From: a virus
DNA: 23,430 nucleotides
Strand: one strand, 5' to 3'
IMG/VR virus record: IMGVR_UViG_3300038470_000084
Location: 1-23,430 of that record
Part shown: positions 6,527-13,600 of the stretch, piece by piece
Numbering within the stretch: position 1 is the stretch's first letter
How the letters are laid out: each line of letters starts with the position of its first letter
Program-made: the position numbers and the translations under genes
The notes under the pieces: generated by a model
The model's input: the letters and a program-made list of their open reading frames with translations, nothing else
Databases searched by the model: none
Told to the model about the DNA's origin: nothing

Positions 6527-6918
6527 CCGCTAGCGTCGCGCAGCTGACCATGCAGGCCGTGCAACGAAATTCGCATCCTGGCGTCAGTCTGATTGCTCGT
6601 TCGCTCAATTCACCGCTACCCGAATGTTCGCCATATGTTCTATTCTATGGGCTAGGTAAGGTGCTGTAGGAAAGAGGGAAATGTGTCGGCAGGATTTTTC
6701 CTGTGCAACATCAACCCTGAAGTGGGCAGTGCGCGAAGATTTGAGCGGCAGCTGATCTAAATCATGGGCAGTCCTGTGACATTGGTGAGTGTCAAGGTTG
6801 CGGTCTCCCTGAACCCACTTGCTTTCGGTCTGAAACCGTCAGTAGATGGTGTTCGAACTGTCATATTTTGGCGGCATGTCGCGCTATGGAGCGCGACATG
6901 CCGGACTTTAAAGGTGTC
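6527..6918. other. Gene-poor stretch between repressor and accessory block
   Basis: I see no convincing gene in these 392 bases. Two tiny plus-strand ORFs are present: 39 codons from about 6552, and 24 codons from 6681 after a good AGGAAAGAGGGA site; neither resembles a known protein. The only clear structure is the hairpin near the right end. Confidence 0.5.
6872..6903. terminator. Strong 13-bp hairpin, probable terminator of the DUF6232-like gene
   Basis: CGGCATGTCGCGC (6872-6884) and GCGCGACATGCCG (6891-6903) pair perfectly around the loop TATGGA. The hairpin begins 16 bases beyond the stop of the leftward gene at 6919. On the minus strand it is followed by CCAAAATATG, without a T-run, so it is not a classic intrinsic terminator; it may still terminate or protect the 3' end. 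Confidence 0.5.
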
Positions 6919-7302
6919 TTAGGCCGCGACCATCGCGGATTCGATCTTTCGGCGAAGATCATCAATCATCTCGCCATCACGAGAGGTGATGGCCTGCGCC
7001 TCAGAAGATGAGGTCATCAAGAAGAGCTGATACTCAATTATCTTGGACTTGAGCCACAACCTGTAGGCGACGAAGCCAAAAATGGCGGCGACGATCAGTG
7101 AGGTGAAGCCGCCCGAACTTTCTCCAGAGCCTAAAAGCGTCCCCAGCCCAGACATCCCGAAAATGAATGCCAGAACCCCAAACATGAACATACCGGCTTG
7201 TCCATGCGGCTTCCGCTCCCGGACCTCTACAGTGTTAATTTTATTGATCGCGTAGCTCTTCGATCCGAACCGTGCGAAATCCTTGTCAACGGTGACGTTC
7301 AT
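6919..7302 (-). CDS. DUF6232-like small membrane protein
   Basis: A 127-aa protein with a short beta-rich N-terminus (DKDFARFGSKSYAINKINTV, then EVRERKP), two membrane helices (about 37-58, GMFMFGVLAFIFGMSG; about 68-88, SLIVAAIFGFVAYRLWL) and a helical C-terminal tail. The order YAINKIN-x-VEVRE, two TMs, then a polar tail resembles DUF6232 membrane proteins of unknown function. I took the ATG at 7302, with GGGGGGAACG upstream, over an in-frame TTG at 7314. It stands alone, with 252 bases before it and a strong hairpin after it, so it is probably an independently expressed lysogenic-conversion gene. Confidence 0.68.
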   Translation of the reverse strand: MNVTVDKDFARFGSKSYAINKINTVEVRERKPHGQAGMFMFGVLAFIFGMSGLGTLLGSGESSGGFTSLIVAAIFGFVAYRLWLKSKIIEYQLFLMTSSSEAQAITSRDGEMIDDLRRKIESAMVAA

Positions 7303-7554
7303 CGTTCCCCCCAAATTGCGTCCATAGTTTGCCCAGCCGCAGAATTTGCAAATGCATTACTAATAGTAAAGGATTTTGAAATTGGCTGGGGTACAAGCTG
7401 CGGTTTGAAAAGTTCAAATCGCGATCGTAATAGTGCTCGGTGTCCTGGCTGATCGGAGCGATCTTCGCGGCCCGCCTGCGGTTGATCGGGGCACACCACT
7501 TCTCGCATAAATCGACGCTATTTGGCTGATGAGATGCCCATGACGTCATAGTCC

Positions 7555-7782
7555 CTATGATTTCGCCAATGGTGTGCACAAGTGCATTCTTAATGGCCTC
7601 GACACATCGATCGAGGTGGTAGAGGCCGTTGTCGGCGCCCCGCCGGTGGCGTCGGTCTGGCTTTGGCCATTAGGTGCCTGACAGGTTTCAAACGCTTCGC
7701 CCGTGAAAGCGGACCTTTCAAACGTCAATGAGTCAACCACTCCGGCGAATATGGGCACCTGAAAAACATATCGCATGATCAT
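7555..7782 (-). CDS. Fourth ORF of the overlapping cassette, hypothetical
   Basis: A 75-aa ORF starting MIMRYVFQVPIFAGVVDSLT. Its ATG overlaps the stop of the preceding cassette gene as ATGA, the same arrangement as the other junctions, which is the main reason to accept it. The C-terminal half is rich in Thr, Ser, Ala and Gly and looks unstructured; a short hydrophobic segment lies near residues 6-16. No family is recognised. An upstream extension in the same frame (to 7842) would overlap the previous gene by 64 bases and is rejected. It may be a non-functional overrun. Confidence 0.4.
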   Translation of the reverse strand: MIMRYVFQVPIFAGVVDSLTFERSAFTGEAFETCQAPNGQSQTDATGGAPTTASTTSIDVSRPLRMHLCTPLAKS

Positions 7783-8327
7783 GCATCGGGAGGCGTTATA
7801 CCAAATGGCGGCGCATAGAGCCCATAAAGACGATGAAGCCAATGCTCACGCAATGACATATTCCAATGGCGCGCGCGCCGTGGCCGGATCCAAACCACGC
7901 CGCCGCGAAACGGCACCTCGAGACCGACCTTAAGATAAGCGGCGGCACGATGGCGACGCGGAGTGGCGACGCACCAATGCTCACTGTCGATGTCCCATGA
8001 GACCGTGGCGCGTGCAGCAAGCACGGTCAGGGGCGGGTCATGGTCTTCCATGTCGGTCGCATAATTGAGCAACAGCGGCAGAGCAGGCGTCGCGATGAAC
8101 CAAGCCGGACCGATGTATCGGAATGTGAGCGCCAGATCAGAGCGGTTGGTAATGGTGAAGCGATGCCAGGATTCTTGGGCGTTGTTGCCTTCGCCATAAT
8201 CGATGGAGATGCGCAGCCGTCGTCGCCACTGCGCGGTCAGGAACGTATAGAATCCCGTCAGCCCCCCGATCAAACCGACCCAGCCGCCCGCATCTTTCAC
8301 CGTCGCGGCAATCCCGGCCCAGTTCAT
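7779..8327 (-). CDS. Membrane-anchored hypothetical protein with beta-rich domain
   Basis: A 182-aa protein with one N-terminal TM helix (about 14-31, GGWVGLIGGLTGFYTFLTA) followed by RRRLR, so the C-terminal domain should be cytoplasmic. That domain reads as a beta-sandwich: RISIDYGEG, WHRFTITNRSDLALTFRYIG, then repeated strand-like segments. The FTITNRSDLALTFRYIG pattern recalls Ig-like/fibronectin-type strands in uncharacterised membrane proteins. The ATG overlaps the previous stop by one base (TGATG); a GTG three bases earlier would give a GTGA overlap. It is part of the leftward cassette 9249-7555. Function is unknown; a structural or sensing role at the membrane is inference. Confidence 0.6.
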   Translation of the reverse strand: MNWAGIAATVKDAGGWVGLIGGLTGFYTFLTAQWRRRLRISIDYGEGNNAQESWHRFTITNRSDLALTFRYIGPAWFIATPALPLLLNYATDMEDHDPPLTVLAARATVSWDIDSEHWCVATPRRHRAAAYLKVGLEVPFRGGVVWIRPRRARHWNMSLREHWLHRLYGLYAPPFGITPPDA

Positions 8328-8770
8328 CACCAGACATACCCGGCGGCTTGCAATGTAAAGCCAAGTAGGATGAGGACCAAACCGCCATAGGTAACACGCA
8401 GCGACATACGAGCCGTCTGCTCGTCGCTCTCAACCGTAGCCGCCATCATCCGGGCGACGGTGCCCACATGGTCCGCGAGACCGTTGATCCCGTCTTTGAC
8501 CTCTTCTAGACTGCGCTCCGCAGCGTCATGGTCGAAGGTGCCTGCGCTGGGGAGGAATTGACCGTCGTCGCGGTAATATTCCCGGAAGTCACCTGAGATC
8601 GACTTCAGAAAGCGCTCCATTCCGCCTGCGCCCGCTACCACCTCGGTCAGCGCTGATAGACGGTCCGACGCATCGCTTCGTAATTTTCGCTGGACCCGGA
8701 CGAGATCGGCGCCAAGCATCATCACGCCGACGAAATCGAGCACCAACCCGCTCACGCTCAGCGCGATCAT
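8327..8770 (-). CDS. Two-TM hypothetical protein of the accessory cassette
   Basis: A 147-aa protein with a TM helix at each end (about 4-22, LSVSGLVLDFVGVMMLGADL; about 124-145, RVTYGGLVLILLGFTLQAAG). The soluble middle is helical and charged (VRVQRKLRSDASDRLSALTE; ERSLEEVKDGINGLADHVGT). Hairpin topology would place the middle on one side, probably the cytoplasm given RVQRKLR after TM1. Its ATG overlaps the upstream stop as ATGA, and its stop overlaps the next gene's start. I do not recognise the family. It could form a complex with its two neighbours, since coupled translation often marks subunits. Confidence 0.62.
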   Translation of the reverse strand: MIALSVSGLVLDFVGVMMLGADLVRVQRKLRSDASDRLSALTEVVAGAGGMERFLKSISGDFREYYRDDGQFLPSAGTFDHDAAERSLEEVKDGINGLADHVGTVARMMAATVESDEQTARMSLRVTYGGLVLILLGFTLQAAGYVW

Positions 8771-9249
8771 TCTACAGGATTCCGAGACAACCTATTGATG
8801 ATGCGACCTGGTCCTATCCGCCAGATGCGTTTGATCGTCCACCCCTTCGTCACCTCCCATTCCCGTTTGAGGACGGCACGGGACAACCTCATGGCGATCG
8901 CCAAATTCTCCTGCTCTGCGTCATCGAGAAGAGAATGGAGGATGTTCGCAAGATCCGTGTGCTGGGGCTCGCCGGCATTCAACCGCAAGAGAATCTGGCG
9001 ATACTCTTTCTCCGCGATTTGCTGCGCCTCCTTCAGGGCCGACGGGCCATTGGTGTCCTTCCGAGACCGCGCCGCCGCGAGGCGGTCGATCAAGTAGAAA
9101 TAGTCAGAAAGGTGATCGCGGAGCGCGTTGATCCACGCTTGCCGATGCCCGGCGATCGCAACAGCCTTATTCATTCGGGCGCTCACGACCGCAGCGATAA
9201 CCGTGCCGATGCCGATCCCGGCAACCAAAGTCATCCATGGCGGACTCAT
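8767..9249 (-). CDS. One-TM hypothetical protein, first gene of the accessory cassette
   Basis: A 160-aa protein. MSPPWMTLVAGIGIGTVIAA forms an N-terminal TM helix; then HRQAWINALRDHLSDYFYLI and further charged helices follow to the C-terminus, where a basic stretch (KRIWRIGPGRIINRL) could touch membrane or nucleic acid. The HRQ-x-WIN-x-LRD pattern after one TM is found in uncharacterised bacterial membrane proteins; I know no function. The start at 9249, preceded by GGAAGCCTC, is chosen over the longer open frame to 9462, whose extra 71 residues have no visible start signal. It is the promoter-proximal gene, facing the divergent gene at 9589 across 339 bases. Confidence 0.65.
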   Translation of the reverse strand: MSPPWMTLVAGIGIGTVIAAVVSARMNKAVAIAGHRQAWINALRDHLSDYFYLIDRLAAARSRKDTNGPSALKEAQQIAEKEYRQILLRLNAGEPQHTDLANILHSLLDDAEQENLAIAMRLSRAVLKREWEVTKGWTIKRIWRIGPGRIINRLSRNPVE

Positions 9250-9588
9250 GAGGCTTCCATTCGGCACGACAAGTCCCTCGCGATTGAAATCGCCATCAAG
9301 GGTAAATAGTACACACCTTATTGTCGATCGGCAAAAGCAGATCGACGTCGCAGGCATGCTATTGATTGCAGACAAATTGAATATTTGGTCTTTTATTGAG
9401 TCACCGCTCTCGCGATGGACGACCTCAAGCTGCGAGCTCGCACAGAGCGCTTGGGCGATCACAAAGGGATTGGCCGATTTCAGTCTGTCTGCTTACCGGC
9501 GGGTAAAAGGGAATAGTTGCCGTCCGCTAGCACTGTTTTTCTTGGCGAAGGAACCCTGTCCAAGTAGCATTCGGGTTTGGGGGATTGC
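9250..9588. promoter_or_regulatory. Divergent intergenic region between the cassette and the plus-strand gene
   Basis: This 339-base gap lies between two genes transcribed away from each other, so it must supply promoters for both unless they are silent. The part from about 9350 to 9400 is notably AT-rich. I could not assign -35/-10 pairs with confidence and see no strong dyad. A 33-codon ORF at about 9415 lacks a ribosome site and is not accepted. Confidence 0.4.
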
Positions 9589-10665
9589 ATGGCTAACATA
9601 GGCAAAAATTGGAACGGTCACATTTTCGGGACAAACACGGGTAACGTCGCTGTCTCGCTTGAAGGAGAGGACTCAGCCCTTTCCGGGCTGGTCCGACTAA
9701 GCGACACGCAGCATGGCGTCATCGTCTATGAAGTCTTTGGCAGCTTTGAAGCGGGAAGCCTGAACCTAACCGGTAAGCCGCAAGGGGAAGTTCCCGAAGG
9801 AGTCGTCGTTGGGGAGTTGACGGTTACCGGAGCGCTCACCCCAGAGGGCAGGATCGATGGCGAATGGTCAACCACGATCGGCACGGGTGGCACCTACCAG
9901 CTTTGGCCTCATGCATATGAAATTCGCCCGACAAACCCCGGCGCCATTCCCGAGCAAATGAACACATCTACCCGGTCAATGGGAGCAATCCGCCTTTATG
10001 CAGATGATGTGCGGAGCCTCATCGCTCAACTCGTGAAAGATTTCTCGCAGAAGCGAGCTGTTGTTACATTCAACGATAGAGGCAACGAGAAGAACATTTA
10101 TGCCGACGAGTTTGAATCTATTTTGGATGATCTTCCCGAATTACGCTACCTAAAGATTTCTGTCCAAGAGCCAGAAATGTATGGGCTTAACCGAAACGCA
10201 ATGATCGAATTGACCGCGTGGGGCGAAAACACGATCAGAGTTCAAAGTGTTCAAGAGGCCTGGGCGATAGGAAAGGCGGAAGCCCTTTCTCGGCATGTGC
10301 TCGGATTTCAGCGGAAACTTGCCACACAATTCCGAAAGTTCGGATTGACGGTCAATGTGATGATTACTGTTGCTGCGCTAGCTGCGTTACCGGGATTGCC
10401 AACATTTTGGCAACGATTAACGTTCGGGGCTAGCACATTTGTCGTCCAATCCCTTATTGCCTACTTCCATCGCCAGTATGTGCCAAACTTCATGTTGTTT
10501 CCCACCAAACGAAAATCCAGTTGGCTTGGAAAGCTGGGGCCAGGTGTAGTGTCATGGGCTATTACGATAATAGGAGGAGTTTTCGCCGCCGTTATCTACG
10601 GCTTGCTCAAGGGTGAATTAGACGGCTCACCGCTGGCGACAGCGCTTCGTGGACTCTTCCCGTGA
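9589..10665 (+). CDS. Three-TM protein with beta-rich N-terminal domain, candidate membrane effector
   Basis: A 358-aa protein. Residues about 1-105 are glycine-rich and strand-like (NWNGHIFGTNTGNVAVSLEG; later IDGEWSTTIGTGGTYQLWPH), with the look of a beta-barrel or beta-sandwich. Residues about 125-240 form a mixed alpha/beta domain (IRLYADDVRSLIAQLVKDFS; RYLKISVQEPEMYGLNRNAM). Three TM segments follow, near 255-272, 277-297 and 318-341. GGGGGAT just before the ATG supports this start over the in-frame TTG at 9577. Base composition is unlike the phage core: 25 of 60 bases at 10081-10140 are G/C. It faces away from the membrane cassette and converges on the nuclease-like gene. No family is recognised; a soluble sensor joined to a membrane domain is the plain reading. 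Confidence 0.72.
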   Translation: MANIGKNWNGHIFGTNTGNVAVSLEGEDSALSGLVRLSDTQHGVIVYEVFGSFEAGSLNLTGKPQGEVPEGVVVGELTVTGALTPEGRIDGEWSTTIGTGGTYQLWPHAYEIRPTNPGAIPEQMNTSTRSMGAIRLYADDVRSLIAQLVKDFSQKRAVVTFNDRGNEKNIYADEFESILDDLPELRYLKISVQEPEMYGLNRNAMIELTAWGENTIRVQSVQEAWAIGKAEALSRHVLGFQRKLATQFRKFGLTVNVMITVAALAALPGLPTFWQRLTFGASTFVVQSLIAYFHRQYVPNFMLFPTKRKSSWLGKLGPGVVSWAITIIGGVFAAVIYGLLKGELDGSPLATALRGLFP

Positions 10666-10735
10666 TTGGCTAAGGGTAGACTTCACAATTCTCTAAAACC
10701 GAAATCGTACGCTTAGGGTGAGCTTGGAACCAGCG

Positions 10736-12148
10736 CTATTGTCCTAGACCTAGCGAATCCTGTACGAACAGCACCTCGGAATCGCTGCGAAGCCAACGAT
10801 GCTCGCCAAACATATAATTTCGTATCTGTGCGACATCGACCTGCTGGAACGGGCCGTAAGTGTCCATCATCATCGCGCGGGAGGATTCCAAACCCTCTCG
10901 CTGGCTGTCCGCGATCCAAGACAATGATACGAACTCGTACGCGACACGCGCGACCAATTGCTGAGCGATGCCAACTACGCCGCCAGCGTCGTGAACGCAA
11001 TGAAGAGCATAGTCGCTCCCTGGGTCGAAATCAATTTGCCAACCCGGCGTGGCCATCTGCCTGCATAGTTCGTCCATGCTCGCCGCGACGATGATAAAGA
11101 TGTTGCCCTCGATAAAATCTAAGAGGTGCTGGGGCTCGCGAATTGTGAGGATGAAAGGCGTGTAGGGCGCCCACGCAAAGTCGTTCTTGTCGCCGTTCAG
11201 AGTCCAGAACACGCTCCGCTCGTGAGCGAGCGTCTCAAAGATCGCTGAGTAGTCGGGCCGCCCGCCAGCAATTACCGCGTAAGCAATGCCTGGTTCCGGC
11301 CGAGAAATCGCAAACCCTGTCCTTTTAGCTTCAGCGATGCACTCATTCAGCGCTGCGACATTGTTGCGCTCAGGGACGGTGACCACTTGCCGCTTCGTCT
11401 CGCCAGGCGCTCCCCTGTAGCCGACCGCACGATCAGTCTCCAAGAAGCTGCGCAGCTTCTCCATCTTCTCGGCCTGCCGCTTACCTCGACCGCTTTGCTT
11501 CGGGCTGCTTTTCACCTCGATAGGCACGGGATCGGAAGCACCGAGCAAACACACATCGCCATAGCGGATGGTGTTAGTAATGTCGGAAAGGACTGCTGGC
11601 ACCTTATGCTCCAGGGCACTGAATAGGCACTTCAGCTCGCCAACTAACCCCTCTTTGCCACGGATCATCCCGGCATCACGTTTTATGGCGAAGCGGTCGG
11701 TGTCATAGTAGGCATGCTTGATTGCGAACTTGTCGAGATAGAGGAACGCGAGCGCGTCCCCGCAGCATTTCCAGATGTAAATCTGCTTGGCGTATCGGTC
11801 GATGAATCCCGCCTTGCGCTTGATCTTTATTCTGAGCGCCTTGCTGATTTCCTTCGATCCCCGACCTGTTTTCAACTGCCGGTACAGTTCCTTGTGCGCA
11901 AGGCGATGCTCGTCCTGCTTTCGCTCTGCGCGAATGATCTCCTTCAAGACGAGGAGGTTTAGGGCTTTGACCGAAGCAAAATCATCCTGATCCGCTTCAA
12001 TCGTGCGGAGCAGCCGTACCATTTCAAAAAACCGCTGCTGTCGCCGACCCACCATCATTAGCGTTGTACCGACCTCCGCGTAAATCGGCATATCGTTATC
12101 CCAAACATCACCAAATGGCGATCGCGGAGGCGGCAGCCCGACCTTCAT
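10736..12148 (-). CDS. Putative PD-(D/E)XK-superfamily nuclease protein
   Basis: A 470-aa protein. Residues about 20-165 are helical and very basic (LRIKIKRKAGFIDRYAKQIY). At 170-225 there is a pattern fitting a restriction-endonuclease-like active site: KEGLVGELK (Glu171), RYGDVCLLG (Asp198), PIEVKSS (Glu211, Lys213) and then KRQAEKMEKLRSF with Gln225. This E, D, ExK, Q order suggests metal-dependent DNA or RNA cleavage. The C-terminal half (230-470) is unassigned and may bind target or partner. The start at 12148 avoids overlap with gene D, which ends 55 bases upstream; ATG 12091, after GGGA, is the alternative, and the open frame to 12250 is rejected. It may be read from the late operon or its own promoter. 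The nuclease call rests on motif spacing by eye. Confidence 0.65.
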   Translation of the reverse strand: MKVGLPPPRSPFGDVWDNDMPIYAEVGTTLMMVGRRQQRFFEMVRLLRTIEADQDDFASVKALNLLVLKEIIRAERKQDEHRLAHKELYRQLKTGRGSKEISKALRIKIKRKAGFIDRYAKQIYIWKCCGDALAFLYLDKFAIKHAYYDTDRFAIKRDAGMIRGKEGLVGELKCLFSALEHKVPAVLSDITNTIRYGDVCLLGASDPVPIEVKSSPKQSGRGKRQAEKMEKLRSFLETDRAVGYRGAPGETKRQVVTVPERNNVAALNECIAEAKRTGFAISRPEPGIAYAVIAGGRPDYSAIFETLAHERSVFWTLNGDKNDFAWAPYTPFILTIREPQHLLDFIEGNIFIIVAASMDELCRQMATPGWQIDFDPGSDYALHCVHDAGGVVGIAQQLVARVAYEFVSLSWIADSQREGLESSRAMMMDTYGPFQQVDVAQIRNYMFGEHRWLRSDSEVLFVQDSLGLGQ

Positions 12149-12203
12149 TTGAATGTCCGCTTGCAACCACAGAAAAATCCCGGTCAAACGGCTTGGATGG
12201 GCG

Positions 12204-13211
12204 CTAAGTCGCCGTTTCCATCTTGAGCGCTGTCGTGAACCCGCTGCCATTGTCGAGGTTATGGCTCACTTCGTTGATTAGCCAGATGCCATCGATCCCC
12301 GCCTTGATACCGCTCACGCTGGCGCGTAGGTCGACATAGATATCGGCGCGGCCGAGCGCCAGGCGGATGTCCAGCGTGGCCGGCGCGCGCTTCAAGCGCG
12401 CCTGTTCAGCGGTTGCCGCGCGACGCGCTGACGCTTCGTCCGCAAAAGTCTTGCGGAGCCGCTTGGAGCCGTCCTTCTCGCCCACTGTGACCGTCTGGCG
12501 CTTCGCTGCCTTGCGATCGTGCCAGCTGGCGGTCACGCCGGCCTGGCCATCGCGCTTTTGCCGTTGCCAATTGTGGCCGTCGCCGGCACTGCGACGGATG
12601 GTCAGGGTGGGCAATGCGGTGCCGCTGGTGGTGGTGCCGGCGCCCTTGCGCGCGAAGATCAGCTTGCCGTCCTTGATGGTCGCAACGGCGTCATTTTCGC
12701 GCCCCAGGCGGCGCAGGAACGCGATATCGCTCTGCCGGCTCTGACTGACGGTCGGCAGCGCGATCGACGCCAGATCGGCTGCTATGCGCGGCCTCAGGCC
12801 ATTGCGCCCGGCAACCTCCGTTAACACCGCGCCCAAAGTGGTATTTTGCCAGCTCTGTTCCCGGCGGTTACGGATGTGGCTGGTGAAGTCGGCGGCGCGG
12901 GCGCGAATGCGGACCTGATCGGGCGGGCCGCTATGACTGACATCGTCCACCTTGAACGTGCCCTTGTCGATCAGGCCTGGCGTTACGTCACGGCCTTGTT
13001 TCCAGCCCAGGGCAAGGCGCAGCGTTGCACCCTCCGATGGGAGGGCCAGACCGCCATCGCTATCGTCCAACACGATATCCAGCTGGTCCGCCTCATCCCC
13101 GCGCTTTTCCGACAGGGTGAGCGACACCAGGCGCGGGCGCAGCTTGCCGGTCAAATCGGTGTCGCCCAGCGTGACGCGGAAATCGGGGATATTGGCGATG
13201 CGATCCGTCAT
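12204..13211 (-). CDS. D: Tail hub protein, late control gene D
   Basis: A 335-aa protein matching P2 gpD, the baseplate hub between tube and spike. It starts PDFRVTLGDTDLTGKLRPRL, has the conserved SEKRGDEADQLDIVLDDSD block at about 33-51, LPSEGATLRLALGW at about 56-70 and a C-terminal WLINEVSHNLDNGSGFTTAL typical of the family. The ATG overlaps the gpU stop as ATGA. It is the last gene of the recognisable tail operon. In P2, ogr would follow; here an accessory gene follows. Confidence 0.92.
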   Translation of the reverse strand: MTDRIANIPDFRVTLGDTDLTGKLRPRLVSLTLSEKRGDEADQLDIVLDDSDGGLALPSEGATLRLALGWKQGRDVTPGLIDKGTFKVDDVSHSGPPDQVRIRARAADFTSHIRNRREQSWQNTTLGAVLTEVAGRNGLRPRIAADLASIALPTVSQSRQSDIAFLRRLGRENDAVATIKDGKLIFARKGAGTTTSGTALPTLTIRRSAGDGHNWQRQKRDGQAGVTASWHDRKAAKRQTVTVGEKDGSKRLRKTFADEASARRAATAEQARLKRAPATLDIRLALGRADIYVDLRASVSGIKAGIDGIWLINEVSHNLDNGSGFTTALKMETAT

Positions 13212-13600
13212 GCCGCAGCGTCCTCGTCCGCCACGCGCAGCAGGTCGATGGCGAAGTCGATGCGCTGGGCGCGGCCATCAGTCATCAGATAGGCATGGCG
13301 TTCGTCGATCGCCTCGATCACGAAATCGCCGAACACAGTGCCGGTGCCATCAAGCAGCGGCCAGGCCTCGCCCGATGCGGCCATGGTGCGCAGATCGTCG
13401 ATCGACACGCGGCCATCGGTGATTTCCGCATAGACTGCGCCCGACAGGTTGATGGTTTCTTCGCCCGGCCCGACGAACTGGGTGGCGTCGCGGGCGCCAA
13501 CGCGGGCGCTGCGCGCGTGGCGCCAGGATGCACGGCGTTGCAGCTCGTCATGGGCGAGGGTTGGCAGGTCGAAAATGAACATGCCCAGGGCCATCAGCAT
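13208..13600 (-). CDS. U: Tail protein U
   Basis: A 130-aa homologue of P2 gpU, a tail-completion protein. It starts with MLMALGMFIFDLPTLAHDEL, then an aromatic-basic stretch; GPGEETINLSGAVYAEITDG is the usual central block, and AYLMTDGRAQRIDFAIDL is near the C-terminus. The ATG at 13600 overlaps the tape-measure stop by one base (TGATG); an in-frame TTG at 13603 is less likely. Its place between T and D is the P2 order. Confidence 0.9.
   Translation of the reverse strand: MLMALGMFIFDLPTLAHDELQRRASWRHARSARVGARDATQFVGPGEETINLSGAVYAEITDGRVSIDDLRTMAASGEAWPLLDGTGTVFGDFVIEAIDERHAYLMTDGRAQRIDFAIDLLRVADEDAAA

Noticed and set aside
6318-6608. 96-codon minus-strand frame with CTACMVSC cluster
   Set aside because: Nearly all antisense to the repressor-like gene; no ribosome site seen and composition is shadow-like.
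7286-7579. 97-codon minus-strand frame before the DUF6232-like gene
   Set aside because: Overlaps the true start of that gene and the end of the cassette, has no domain pattern and no ribosome site.
9250-9462. Longer N-terminus for the first cassette gene
   Set aside because: The extra 71 residues are unlike a folded domain, and a better ribosome site and TM start are at 9249.
12149-12250. Longer N-terminus for the nuclease-like gene
   Set aside because: It would overlap gene D by 47 bases and is Arg/Ser-rich; internal ATGs at 12148 or 12091 are better.
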